Of a stretch of DNA of 64,000 nt, positions 60,001 through 64,000 are shown piece by piece. The notes below the pieces were generated by a model. The model saw only the letters and a list, made by a program, of their open reading frames with translations. It did no database searches and was not told the DNA's origin. The position numbers and the translations under genes are program-made. Positions within the stretch are counted from its first letter, which is position 1; the number at the start of each line of letters is the position of its first letter. This DNA is from Chaetoderma sp. LZ-2023a (Eukaryota > Mollusca > Caudofoveata > Chaetodermatida > Chaetodermatidae): contig JAVVLW010001477.1 in assembly GCA_034401795.1 (NCBI GenBank), forward strand, positions 1 through 64,000, written 5' to 3'.

Positions 60001-61414
60001 TAATTCAGCTTTTATGCACCATGTTCCCATCAATGCTGTCGGCCACGGCAAGCTTATTTCGCTACCCAAGCCCAAGAAGCCACCCCATCCCCCAGTCAGT
60101 CTGCTGCCCATTGTGCTCCTCAATAGTATACAGAAATTCCTATCCAACATCAACCTATGCCGCAACTGAGACAAGATTGGTGGCTTTAAATGTGGACACA
60201 GCTGTGCAGAGATCATATGGGCTCAACGCATGCTTGTGTCAGTAGTCGTGTCCAGACACTGGCATTTCGACAAGTTTGGCATTGACATGTCATGAGTCTT
60301 AAACGCTCACAGATCCTAGATGTACTACACCATGGCCAGTTGCAATGAAGATGAGCTGCGACTTGCAGGCATTAAGCTGAGAGTATGAGTCAAGTCAGTG
60401 AAGTCTGCAGAGTCTACCCTCATCTACCAGTGGATATAAAACATGCATCATATTACAGCTGTATCACTGTCAAATGTCTGTCAGGGCAGTGTAACCTACT
60501 TCTCATGGCTCACCAAACCTTAAAGTCTGTATGTCAACATAATTTTAATAGCCATGAATACAATCGAAATCCGTCTTTCGCATATAAATAGTTCGAGGGT
60601 ACACTAAGAAATAAGGGAGAAATGTGAAATTGAAAATGTGCAAAACGGGAATTGTGATTTCAACTCTTTAAATTCCGGCAATCAATACGCCACCTGTATC
60701 TACGTCACTTCATTTACAGCTAACATAGCCATGCATAGGAAACAATAGCAAACAAGGCAGATATCGAAGGCGGTTTCACCAAATTACCTTTATTACACAC
60801 GATATTTGTAATTGGATCTAGGATAGCTTTTCCAGCTGACCCACTCGCACATGGGTATTTTTTATTAAACAGACCAATATGATCCAAATTGTTTATCAAA
60901 GGTGTATAGAAAATACAGCAAATTTTGCTCATTTTCATTGAAAATATTGTGGAAGCGAGATAAATGTTGTCTTATAAGAAGCATCTGAGCAAATAAATTA
61001 ATGTGATTATGTCCCATACAGGTGATACATTTTTAGTTGGAAATCAATCAGCGCGTTGGTCGTAGAGTACCAGATATTGAATAATAGCTGTTTTTATTAT
61101 TAACTCAGTGTGTTTCAAGCGAATCGATGTCTATTTTATGACAAAATAACGCATGTGTGATCTATTAATGAAAGTTATACCAGTCATGTCATGGACACTT
61201 TAAAACAACCTGTGTTTAGGGTGGGTGAGACTACTTTTCAATTGAGTGTTTTTCAATCATTTCAGATGACATTCCTGAGTATTTTCATCCCGTCAATCCC
61301 CCAGCTCATGTCCATGATGCCTTCGCATTCTGCCCCGCTGACATTCATCCCCAAGCAACAAGTCGCTCCAAATATCAGTACGATGTCGAGGATGGACAGT
61401 TTGATTCAGACTGA
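22119..61414 (+). CDS. Leucine-rich-repeat protein gene, seven recognised exons spanning 39 kb
   Basis: Seven exons join in one frame: 22128-23235, 24144-24292, 26277-26408, 30808-30945, 37286-37508, 56716-56862, 61266-61414. Total 2046 nt, 682 codons including TGA. Intron phases are 1,0,0,0,1,1, all GT-AG. Residues about 25-465 are tandem LRRs of the form LxxLxLxxNxLxxLPxxI, similar to SHOC2-like intracellular LRR proteins. One repeat near residue 310 has a longer insertion (LGSVLNELERGAFQNGNW). Residues 465-509 form a non-LRR cap (HYPPRDPALKDNW). The last 170 residues are polar and acidic (LDDDGEASENDEAQ, NWDDEIDDMYGMF) ending VEDGQFDSD. No signal peptide or membrane helix is seen, so a cytosolic scaffold role is inferred. 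An acceptor just before the first Met means upstream exons, coding or not, may exist. I do not recognise the orthologue. Confidence 0.85.
23405..23645 (+). repeat. Palindromic MITE family P in intron 1
   Basis: GTCTTTAATTGTCAAATTTTG opens the element and AGTAAAAGGTTAA closes it. The inner inverted TGCACATTTTACAGGCC and CTTGCAAATGAACATTCC are the family signature. TTAA is present at both edges. Confidence 0.6.
23827..24009 (+). repeat. Palindromic MITE family P in intron 1, shortened
   Basis: TTAACCCTTTCATGATGTAG at the left and AGCCATTAAAGGGTTAG at the right. ATGTCCATTTGCAGGC and its inverse GCCTGTAAATGGACAT are close together, so the middle is deleted. Confidence 0.65.
24144..24292 (+). CDS. 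LRR gene exon 2
   Basis: Acceptor TCCTCCTGTAG, completing the split Gly codon. Encodes two LRRs (LSELPASFCDL, LASLPEQFGQL) and ends LRLDNNW before GTAAAG, phase 0. Confidence 0.9.
24460..24743 (+). repeat. Diverged single unit of tandem family D
   Basis: Carries TTTGCATTTAGCTCAATTTG, TGACACAATGACTTTAGGTC and TCAAGGTCACTGTAAGC, matching the ~170-bp units at 37596-38240 and 48577-49440. Sequence between exon 2 and this point shows nothing recognisable. Confidence 0.65.
24744..25405 (+). repeat. S/R1 element fragment in intron 2
   Basis: Begins TTAGCTCACCTGGCCTG with the matching hairpin arm and GTCCGTCCGTCTG, then about one R1 unit. The normal 3' hairpin module is missing. The stretch from 25406 to exon 3 holds nothing I can name. 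Confidence 0.75.
26277..26408 (+). CDS. LRR gene exon 3
   Basis: Forty-four codons in phase 0 after TTCATTAG: LTDVPESFSKLTKLHTLDLF, then NNKLDAVPAILENL, ending VDLYE before GTATGC. The last LRR strand is completed by NEFAIS of exon 4, a good check of the junction. Confidence 0.9.
26520..26700 (+). repeat. Degenerate palindromic MITE
   Basis: ACCATTTGCAGGCCATGTGA and GGCCTGCAATGGACATTTAC are the inverted arms. The terminal TTAA is lost on the left. Confidence 0.5.
26705..26941 (+). mobile_element. Intact palindromic MITE, piggyBac type (family P)
   Basis: TTAA-CCCTTTAATGGTCAA at the left and TTGCCCATTAAAGGG-TTAA at the right give near-perfect termini and the TTAA target duplication of piggyBac elements. 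The inside is also a palindrome: TGTCCATTTGCAGGCTAAG against TTGGCCTACAAATGGACA, and TTTACCACTGGAATGAC against GGCATTCTAGAGGTAAA. 237 bp with both TTAA copies. No ORF. Confidence 0.82.
26946..28112 (+). repeat. S superfamily element with ~157-bp tandem body (R2)
   Basis: Opens TTTTAGCTCATCTTTCCGG and GGGCTTATGCC with the CATTCGTCCATC run. Six or so units follow (each with TCATTAACCGCTTGACGG, CAGAATTTTGATTGGTCAA), and it ends GGTTCAGTTGAGCATCACA with a GCCCTTTAGGCC hairpin. The termini are shared with R1 but the body is different. Confidence 0.75.
28209..29110 (+). repeat. Family X repeat, copy B (uninterrupted)
   Basis: Colinear with the three segments of copy A: 5409-5903, 16776-17027 and 18635-18900. 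At 28690-28720 it reads GAGATAGACTGCTTCTTATG where copy A carries the hAT-1 insertion, and near 28950-28970 it is uninterrupted where copy A carries hAT-2. It therefore serves as the empty site for both. No ORF. Class unknown. Confidence 0.75.
29510..29845 (+). repeat. Two palindromic repeats of family Q in intron 3
   Basis: 29510-29605 has TTGAATATTTTGAAAC and AGCTGTTGTTGCC with an inverted GGTAGCAACAGCT. 29770-29845 repeats part of the pattern. The rest of 29111-30233 holds no gene. Confidence 0.55.
30242..30774 (+). mobile_element. hAT-like MITE immediately upstream of exon 4
   Basis: The ends TAGTGTTGGGAATTGG and (inverted) TAGTGTTGTTCCAATTAA form imperfect inverted repeats. CATATTTA is present at 30234-30241 and 30775-30782 as a perfect 8-bp duplication. 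533 bp, no transposase. GATCGATGATTG appears inverted near both ends. A family Q palindrome sits inside (30415-30507). Confidence 0.82.
30415..30507 (+). repeat. Palindrome of family Q nested in the hAT MITE
   Basis: TTGAATATTTTGAAACTAAT, TTGGAAGCTGTTGCTGCC, then GCAGCAACAGCTTCCAG and GAGTTTCAAAATGTTCAAC. The arms are almost fully complementary over about 43 bp around a TAAT centre. Confidence 0.8.
30808..30945 (+). CDS. LRR gene exon 4
   Basis: Forty-six codons, phase 0 at both ends, acceptor AATTCCAG and donor AAG|GTAAGA. Starts NEFAISSDDRLAYLRNPIHY and ends DKVQIYYSK. It finishes the last LRR and adds the capping segment. Confidence 0.9.
31297..31945 (+). repeat. MITE remnants in intron 4
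   Basis: 31297-31440 is half of a family P palindrome (AATGTCCACTTGCAGACTG, TTATCACTGGAATGACTGG). 31880-31945 is a family Q core (AATTGTTGCCTAATGAAAC). Nothing else was identified between exon 4 and 32102. Confidence 0.55.
32103..34977 (+). repeat. 35-bp satellite array, about 82 copies
   Basis: Unit: ATAATTATGTCCAGG followed by TGTTGTAAACACGTTCCTGT. The period is exactly 35 across the array (for example 32171 to 32206). Units differ by a few marked variants: A or G at the first base, ACATT for ACGTT, CCAAG for CCAGG, CGTGT for CCTGT. Variant patterns recur at multiples of 35, so blocks of units were duplicated together. Each unit contains GTAAACA, a forkhead-type core. It lies in intron 4 and has no spacers, so it is not a CRISPR. 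Confidence 0.97.
34978..35216 (+). repeat. Degenerate family P palindrome next to the satellite
   Basis: AAATGTCCATTTGCAGAG and TTGGTCTGCAAATGGACATT are the inverted arms. CTTTAATCC and GTGTTAAATGG are the worn ends. 35217-35932 holds several TTCTTCC/GGAAGAA motifs but no gene. Confidence 0.6.
35933..36155 (+). mobile_element. Palindromic MITE, piggyBac type (family P)
   Basis: TTAA-CCGTTTAATGGTCAAG at the left and TTGGCAATTAAATGG-TTAA at the right, with family P inner phrases such as ATTACCATTTGCATGC. Confidence 0.75.
36182..36390 (+). mobile_element. Second piggyBac-type MITE family, intact copy
   Basis: TTAA-CCCTTGCCACTCTGATGTC and, inverted at the right, TTAA-CCCTTACTACTCTGATGTC, so termini of about 20 bp with two mismatches. 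The inside is self-complementary around GATGTTGCTGTCGACGACAC. It lies 27 bp downstream of the previous MITE. Confidence 0.82.
37035..37255 (+). repeat. GC-rich insert with a perfect 16-bp hairpin next to exon 5
   Basis: TTCGGATATGTTATCG (37192-37207) and CGATAACATATCCGAA (37225-37240) are exact inverse complements with a 17-nt loop. The segment is GC-richer than its flanks and includes GTTATCGAGATACTCCG near its left side. Its class is unknown. It ends about 30 bp before exon 5. Confidence 0.7.
37286..37508 (+). CDS. LRR gene exon 5
   Basis: Phase 0 in, phase 1 out. Acceptor ATCTTACAG. Encodes VSGMSNDLDFKSNGTVLHPG, WRNHGAGGGRDIFIRRNE and the acidic LDDDGEASENDEAQSYESET, then G|GTATCC. The donor is the weakest of the set, but the frame joins exon 6 correctly. 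Confidence 0.82.
37715..37729 (+). promoter_or_regulatory. Perfect AGGTCA-n3-TGACCT palindrome (estrogen-response-element-like)
   Basis: AGGTCACTGTGACCT matches the textbook IR3 site for estrogen and related steroid nuclear receptors. It is part of the repeat unit and lies about 200 bp inside intron 5. Binding or function is not shown. Confidence 0.5.
37889..37903 (+). promoter_or_regulatory. Second perfect IR3 palindrome in the next repeat unit
   Basis: AGGTCATTGTGACCT, both half-sites intact, at the equivalent place of the following family D unit. Confidence 0.5.
39015..40636 (+). mobile_element. Tc1-like DNA transposon
   Basis: Terminal inverted repeats CACCTGTGCAAAAGTTAA at the left and TTAACTTTTGCACAGGTG at the right, with TA on both sides (39013-39014, 40637-40638), the Tc1/mariner target. 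1622 bp, with one transposase pseudogene. It splits a family G tandem unit. Confidence 0.95.
39324..40314 (+). pseudogene. Tc1 transposase (DD34E), two frameshifts
   Basis: The N-terminus MARRRLSDRVKWQIIGMH, with SCREIGRQLNINHTVISRLI, is the paired-like helix-turn-helix. The GRPKK hinge follows. The catalytic domain shows VHWSDESRF (first D), IFMDDNARPHRA (second D) and SPDMNPIEHIWD (E). The frame breaks near 39956, where a stop follows VPGTL, and resumes in another frame before VVPHFVNHAPGTHP. A second break near 40230 moves the tail RRRVQAVIQAQGGYTRY into the third frame, ending TAA 40312-40314. It once catalysed cut-and-paste transposition and is now inactive as written. Confidence 0.93.
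41226..43689 (+). repeat. S/R1 element inserted in family E repeats
   Basis: Starts AGCTCAACTGGCCTG after a T-run and ends GGGCCTCTTG before TTTACTGTGACC. Comparison with an intact E unit (CATCCAATTTTTTTACTG, near 43830) shows that this sequence is an insertion into a T-run, without an obvious target duplication. The body has about 3.5 R1 units. Confidence 0.85.
45003..47245 (+). repeat. S/R2 element, 5' hairpin missing, split by a LINE fragment
   Basis: Starts at CCGTCCGTCCATTAAC and has about ten R2 units (ACAGAATTTTGATTGGTCAA, CATCTTGGATTTTCTGAAAA). It ends GGTGAGCGCCATAGGCCC with TTGGGCCTCTTG at 47240. Confidence 0.8.
46448..47034 (+). mobile_element. 3' fragment of a non-LTR retrotransposon (LINE)
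   Basis: Flanked by a 12-bp duplication TACTCCTTCAAT (46436-46447, 47035-47046) and ending in a CATA-type microsatellite tail. Decayed frames give RLRLYNAPCVSLMIYSCNSW, then VKVTQQRWSMFGHVLRMPED and FGSLKSRMDLRKLRIWAEDK with TQWA. These are the conserved post-RT segments of many LINE polyproteins, including the GHVLRM motif. It has at least one frameshift between the second and third parts. Confidence 0.85.
47246..48560 (+). repeat. Intron sequence with diverged internal duplications
   Basis: The phrase CTACGACTTACGTTGTGG with CATGGATGTTCCAGCTC recurs (about 47300, 48040, 48170). TTTATCCCAAGTAATATGTACTTATCC occurs at 44938 and 48282, and TCTACTNGATNTAGTTAGTTCC at 47247 and 48526. This suggests an old tandem duplication that predates the R2 insertion. 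No gene. Confidence 0.55.
48577..49440 (+). repeat. Five ~172-bp tandem units, family D
   Basis: Unit starts near 48577, 48750, 48922, 49093 and 49267. Each has CATGCTTCCTTATAA-like and GGTCAAAAGGTCAA-like phrases. AGGTCACTGTGTCCT at 49043-49057 is a one-mismatch IR3 site. Confidence 0.8.
49441..50747. other. Intron 5 sequence without a recognised feature
   Basis: Contains a C10 tract near 49593 and short frames only. Nothing resembles a domain or a repeat seen elsewhere in the window. Confidence 0.5.
50748..50965 (+). mobile_element. Intact palindromic MITE, piggyBac type (family Q)
   Basis: TTAA-CCCTTTCATTCC at the left and GGCTCAAAGGG-TTAA at the right. The core TTTGCTGCC ... GGCAGCAACA and the AATATTTTTCAAAT/ATTTCCCAAATGTT arms match the palindromes in intron 3. 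Confidence 0.75.
51340..51585 (+). other. Open frame of 81 codons without start, possible retroelement debris
   Basis: Reads TWETFQTWYAGIEAFLPDTE, then ITLDTILSASPVSEKIHTS and KLVDILLKEFML. The amino-acid composition looks protein-like, but I recognise no family. It has no splice-consistent flanks in the host gene frame and sits among repeats, so a decayed retroelement ORF is the likeliest origin. Confidence 0.3.
52385..52741 (-). pseudogene. Internally deleted LINE fragment, minus strand
   Basis: On the minus strand 52741 to about 52600 gives SGPDGMSNELFKYASDI, the RT segment also present at 59930. After a deletion, about 52470-52385 gives RLRLYNAICVSL, matching the start of the 46.5 kb LINE fragment. 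All three appear to be one LINE family. Confidence 0.65.
52745..53650. other. Unresolved transposon-like segment
   Basis: 52750-52910 has two copies of a GGNCTGTTGTTCAAAA phrase followed by TTAAGTCTGNACCTAAATCC, resembling ends of PIF/Harbinger-type elements. On the minus strand near 53510-53450 a frame reads GKLGMTVDEVKKKTNNL, reminiscent of the Myb/SANT helix of Harbinger proteins. On the plus strand 53184-53432 is an 82-codon ORF of unknown kind. Without a second terminus this stays tentative. Confidence 0.3.
53911..54007 (+). repeat. (CTA)n microsatellite
   Basis: About 32 perfect CTA units flanked by imperfect CGA and CAA triplets. Valine or serine homopolymer ORFs on the minus strand are by-products. 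Confidence 0.98.
54350..54910 (+). repeat. S-like tandem units and an R1 fragment
   Basis: Two units of about 190 bp with ATGTATGTCCA, GATGAAACTTGGCAGGAT-like and TTGTACACC phrases, then 54728-54906 of R1 (CATATTGGATGACCTTG, GGACCATTAAAGTTTG). No terminal hairpins. 54911-55434 holds nothing recognised except CAGGCAGGCAGGCATG at 55195. Confidence 0.6.
55435..56690 (+). repeat. Family P MITE split by a family F repeat
   Basis: TTAACCCTTTAATAGGCAAG to about 55535 is the left half (CTCCATTTACAGACCAAGAG). About 56561-56690 is the right half (ACTGGCTTGATAACCGAGG, TGTAAATGGACATTTGC, TTGACCATTAAAAGG). Between them lies a family F copy with AACTCTGTTACCG and CAAGATGGCC-like phrases, also found at 43966-44640. 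Confidence 0.65.
56137..56545 (+). repeat. 34-bp tandem array, about 12 copies
   Basis: Unit GTCATCATGGCAGGG + TATTATGCACCATTTGTGT, period 34 (56171 to 56205), with one unit three bases short and small variants (ATACACC, ATGCTCC). The single-copy ancestor is seen in the other family F copy near 44630. All three forward frames are open because the unit lacks stops in any frame and 34 is not a multiple of three. Confidence 0.95.
56716..56862 (+). CDS. LRR gene exon 6
   Basis: Acceptor CATACAG; the first two bases complete the Gly codon from exon 5. Encodes SSSLECEISDLWHIDVQQEN, HSTEHSPDNLTAMGENWDD and EIDDMYGMF, then G|GTAAGT, a strong donor, phase 1. It lies only 26 bp after the MITE remnant. 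Confidence 0.88.
57125..57139 (+). promoter_or_regulatory. Perfect IR3 nuclear-receptor palindrome in intron 6
   Basis: AGGTCAATGTGACCT within the larger palindrome GTAGGTCAATGTGACCTAC. Related imperfect versions are at 55321 (AGGTCAGTGTAACCT) and 60484. Function not shown. Confidence 0.5.
57160..57500 (+). other. Possible LINE debris
   Basis: Short decayed frames give VKTAPNYAANEIKSCA and LAEPPHTVHNSDMSEGHF-like text. It sits just upstream of an R1 insertion, with LINE RT sequence on the far side (59875), so both may be one LINE cut by R1. Confidence 0.3.
57647..59630 (+). repeat. S/R1 element with both terminal modules
   Basis: Opens TTAGCTCACCTGGCCTG, AAAGGCCAAGTGAGC and GTCCGTCCGTCC, contains about three R1 units, and closes GGTTAGCGAAACGGG with CCCCTTGGGCCTCTTG. 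It is a near-complete example and a good reference for the family. Confidence 0.85.
58104..58212. mobile_element. 109-bp insertion with 9-bp target duplication
   Basis: R1 reads GATATGATCAGGGACT and TCAGGGACTAAGGGCC on the two sides, so TCAGGGACT is duplicated (58095-58103, 58213-58221). The insert has no poly-A, no obvious inverted ends and no known motif. It could be a retroposed small RNA or exon piece. Confidence 0.7.
59875..60450 (+). pseudogene. LINE reverse transcriptase fragment
   Basis: Decayed frames give SGPDGMGNELFKYTSDI-like text, then LLKNLINSAF, HGKLISLPKPKKPP, SLLPIVLLNSIQKFLSNI, CGHSCAEIIWAQRMLVS and a broken GIDMS active-site region. These are RT motifs 0-A of a non-LTR retrotransposon. 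Several stops and shifts are present. Same family as the copies at 46448 and 52385. Confidence 0.75.
61266..61414 (+). CDS. LRR gene exon 7 (last), with stop
   Basis: Acceptor TCATTTCAG; two bases complete an Asp codon. Encodes DIPEYFHPVNPPAHVHDAFA, FCPADIHPQATSRSKYQYD and VEDGQFDSD, then TGA at 61412-61414. Confidence 0.88.
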
Positions 61415-62452
61415 TGGTTTAATTTATGTATCACATAATTTATGCATCATGTGTTTTATGTCTTCGTCCTCAAGTTCCTAAAGTATACTAGTTACCCGAG
61501 AGTAAAGAATTCTGCAGTATTTCGATTATAGCTGGTAATGAATATCTGATAAAGTTATGAAATGGTGAAATATACATTCTTGTACAAATGTCCATTTGCA
61601 GACCAAGAGAAGACTATATTTGAAAATTTATCACTGGATTGACTGGCTCGGCTCGGTTACCGAGCCAGTCATTCCAGTGGTAAATTTTCAAAGATGGACT
61701 GGCTCGGCTCGGTTACCGAGCCAGTCATGCCAGTGGTAAATGTTCAAATATAGCCATCTCTTGGTCTGCAAATGACCACTTCTCAAGACCACTGCAGAAG
61801 TCCTTTTTGGCCAGTTTGAGAGTTAACGGGTTAATACTAAACTAGTCTATGGTGTGATATCTAAATCAATACAGATTATTAAACCAATAACACAAAGTGC
61901 AATTTAATTGTAACATGTTTATTAATTTGCTCAATTTGTTGTGAGTTAATACAGAGCACTGTAATTTGTACAAAGTGGTCTAATGTCTTACCAGTTGTGT
62001 ATTTTACCTCTATGTCATAGATGACATGTGTACATGAATATGTGTATATCTTTCGTGATACTTTCATGTCTGTAAGACATAATAATGCCAGTACTTCACT
62101 TCTATGTCTGACAGTATGTAGATTTTTTAGCTGTATATTTAGAATGTTATCTCGATGCTGCTGTCTAAGACTCAATTCTAGTGAAATTCACCTGACAGGG
62201 TGTTAGAGTAATATCTATTACATTATTGTTCATGTTGTTGACGCCATTTCACATATGTTCACACGCGCGCACACATAATCATACATGCGCACCCATACAC
62301 ATCTCAACATTTTTTGCCATCAATACGCTTAGAGCTATATATACTATGCCATTAATCTGTGTTCTGAAGTTACCTATATATGTTTCTTATAATCATTGCC
62401 ACAATCTCAATGTTTTTACACCAGCAGAGCAAATAACAGAAAAATTCACATT
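61415..62452. other. 3' flank of the LRR gene
   Basis: Presumed 3' UTR and beyond. No canonical AATAAA was noticed soon after the stop; ATTAAA at about 61876 is a possible variant polyadenylation signal. A palindromic MITE occupies 61587-61834. The rest is featureless. Confidence 0.4.
61587..61834 (+). repeat. Family P palindromic MITE with duplicated centre
   Basis: Arms ATGTCCATTTGCAGACCAAG and CTTGGTCTGCAAATGACCA. The central GACTGGCTCGG ... CCGAGCCAGTC hairpin appears twice (about 61640-61671 and 61697-61728). It ends GGG-TTAA; the left terminus is worn. Confidence 0.7.
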
Positions 62453-63653
62453 ATTAGCTCACCTGGCCTGAAAGGCCAAATGAGCTTATATCATGGCGAC
62501 CATCCGTCGTCTGTCCGTCCATCCGTCAGCTTTTCCTTTAAACGACTTCTTCTCAGGAAGCGCTGGGCCACTTTCAATTATATTTGGCAGGAAGCATCCT
62601 TATGGCATAGGGATCCAAGTTTGTTCAAAGGAAGCCAATTAGGCCAACGGCCATCTTGGATTTTGGACGATTTTTAGAAACTTCTAAAAATCTTCTTCTC
62701 CGAACCCGCTTGAGGGATTGAAGGAAACCTCATGAAATATGATCCAGGCAAGAGCTCAACAAGGCTTGTTCACGGGAACTTGATTGGTCAAATAGTTTGG
62801 CGGCCATCTTGGTTGACCTAGTTTTAGCGAAAATAACCTCCACAATCGCTGAAGGGATCAGGCCGAAATTTGGCAGATATGATTAGAGGCTAAGGGCCAG
62901 TAAAGCTTGTTCAAGAGAAGTTGATCCGTCAAAAAATATGGCCGCTGTGGGCCAATCAAAATATAGCATGTTTGGCAGCCATATGGGATTTTTTTATTTG
63001 ATGGATTTTGAGGCTGAAATTGTTTTTATATGGGGTTTTGGGTATTCTGATCTCAAATTTGCAATTTTTGAAACTGTTGGATAAATGGTTTGGTGGCTAT
63101 CTTGGATCATTTTCTCGCCAAAAGTTCCCATACTAAAGCAATGGGAAATTTAAAATGTCTTCTTTTTTAGAACTACTAGGCCAATTTCAATTATATGTGG
63201 CAGGAAGCATCCTTAAGGCATAGAGATTCAAGTTTGTTCAAAAGAACCCTCTCGGCCAATTTGGTCGACAGCCATCTTGGATTTTGACCAATTTTTAGAA
63301 ATGTCTTTAAAAATCTTCTCCAAAACCATTTGAGGGATCGATTCAGAACTCACAAAATATGATCTAGGGTAAGAGCTGAACTAAGCTTGTTCAAGGAAAC
63401 TTGATTGACCAAATGGTTCAGTCATCTTGGATGACCCAGTTTTCGCAAAAACGACTTCCCCAGAACCGCTGAAGCGATCAGGTCGAAATTTGTGATTTAT
63501 GATTAGGGACTAAAGGCCATTAATGTTTGTTCAAGAGAACTTATTCCATCAAAAAACATGGCTGCGGTGGGCCAATCAAAATATAGCGTATTTGGGGGCC
63601 ATTTTGGATTTTTTTATTTGATGGATTTTGAGGCAGAAATTGGTTTTATATAC
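62453..63653 (+). repeat. S/R1 element, 3' part displaced
   Basis: Opens TTAGCTCACCTGGCCTG with the hairpin and CCGTCCATCCGTCAGC. Two R1 units follow, up to GAAATTGGTTTTATATAC, where family X copy C abruptly begins. Confidence 0.82.
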
Positions 63654-64000
63654 CGTTAAAATTTGACTAAAGGACGCAGTTTTTTGGTCAAAACACATGT
63701 ACTAAAAAGGGGGGTGCATACTATAATCGAGAACATTCCTTCCGCACATTTTTGGGTCGAAACTTTTCTTAAAAAGTCACAGATTATACCACAGAAATTG
63801 AACTAAATGTTACCCTAGCCAATTCGTGCCGCCTGACGACTATGTTTAATGTATACTACAAAAACACCAAGCGGAAGTGAAATTATTAAATTGGGGCGCC
63901 TAAATATTGCTTATTCTTTAATACATATCACTTATTACATCAAAATTAATCCAGAATTTGACATAAAATGGCGTCGAGTAAAGATACGTGTATAAATCAC
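63654..64000 (-). repeat. Family X repeat, copy C, minus strand, cut by the window edge
   Basis: Reverse complement contains GACGCCATTTTATGTCAAAT, TAATTTTGATGTAATAAGTG and AATAATTTCACTTCCGC, as in copies A and B. The + strand end carries AGGGGGGTGCATACTATAATC, which resembles the inverse of the family start (GAAGTCCACCCCCT). It marks where the element entered R1. Confidence 0.7.

Noticed and set aside
1..64000. tRNA, rRNA or other structured RNA genes
   Set aside because: None was recognised by eye. A tRNA could have been missed; a covariance-model scan would decide.

Overview
This 64 kb window is eukaryotic, AT-rich and transposon-saturated. It has spliced exons with GT-AG boundaries, several transposon classes and long tandem arrays. 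I infer a mollusc, most likely a bivalve. The reason is the abundance of repeats that open with a CTCACCTGGCC/GGCCAAGTGAG hairpin followed by GTCCGTCC runs and close with a GGCCCCTTGGGCC hairpin. No prokaryotic operon, CRISPR array or virus was seen.

Layout. 1-4300 is a tandem block of the dominant dispersed repeat (here called S/R1). 5409-18900 is one copy of a second dispersed repeat (family X) blown apart by nested insertions. A 10.9 kb hAT DNA transposon (5904-16767, exact 8-bp target duplication) itself contains a complete 7.06 kb DIRS-type tyrosine-recombinase retrotransposon (8726-15780, exact ends, gag + RT/RNase H + recombinase ORFs). A second, non-autonomous hAT-like element follows at 17028-18626. 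19310-21060 is a minus-strand R1 copy split by a 5'-truncated Penelope-like element with a GIY-YIG endonuclease domain.

22128-61414 is the one host gene I can assemble: seven exons in a consistent reading frame (682 codons including stop) encoding a leucine-rich-repeat protein with an acidic C-terminal tail. Its first recognised exon starts just after a splice acceptor, so upstream exons may exist. Its introns hold almost everything else: TTAA-flanked palindromic MITEs of piggyBac type, an intact copy of family X (28209-29110), a hAT MITE that ends 33 bp before exon 4, an 82-copy 35-bp satellite (32103-34977), ~170-bp tandem repeats with perfect AGGTCA-n3-TGACCT palindromes, a composite 6.6 kb S element (38252-44840) containing a Tc1-type transposon and another R1 copy, LINE fragments, a (CTA)n microsatellite and a 34-bp array open in all three forward frames. 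61415-64000 holds the 3' flank, another R1 copy and a third, minus-strand copy of family X.

The most informative signals are the nested insertions. Several let the exact ends of elements be read from comparison with an uninterrupted relative in the same window. The S superfamily (shared terminal hairpin modules around interchangeable tandem bodies) and the gene assembly are the best targets for follow-up. Family names (X, S/R1/R2, D-H) are labels for this annotation only.
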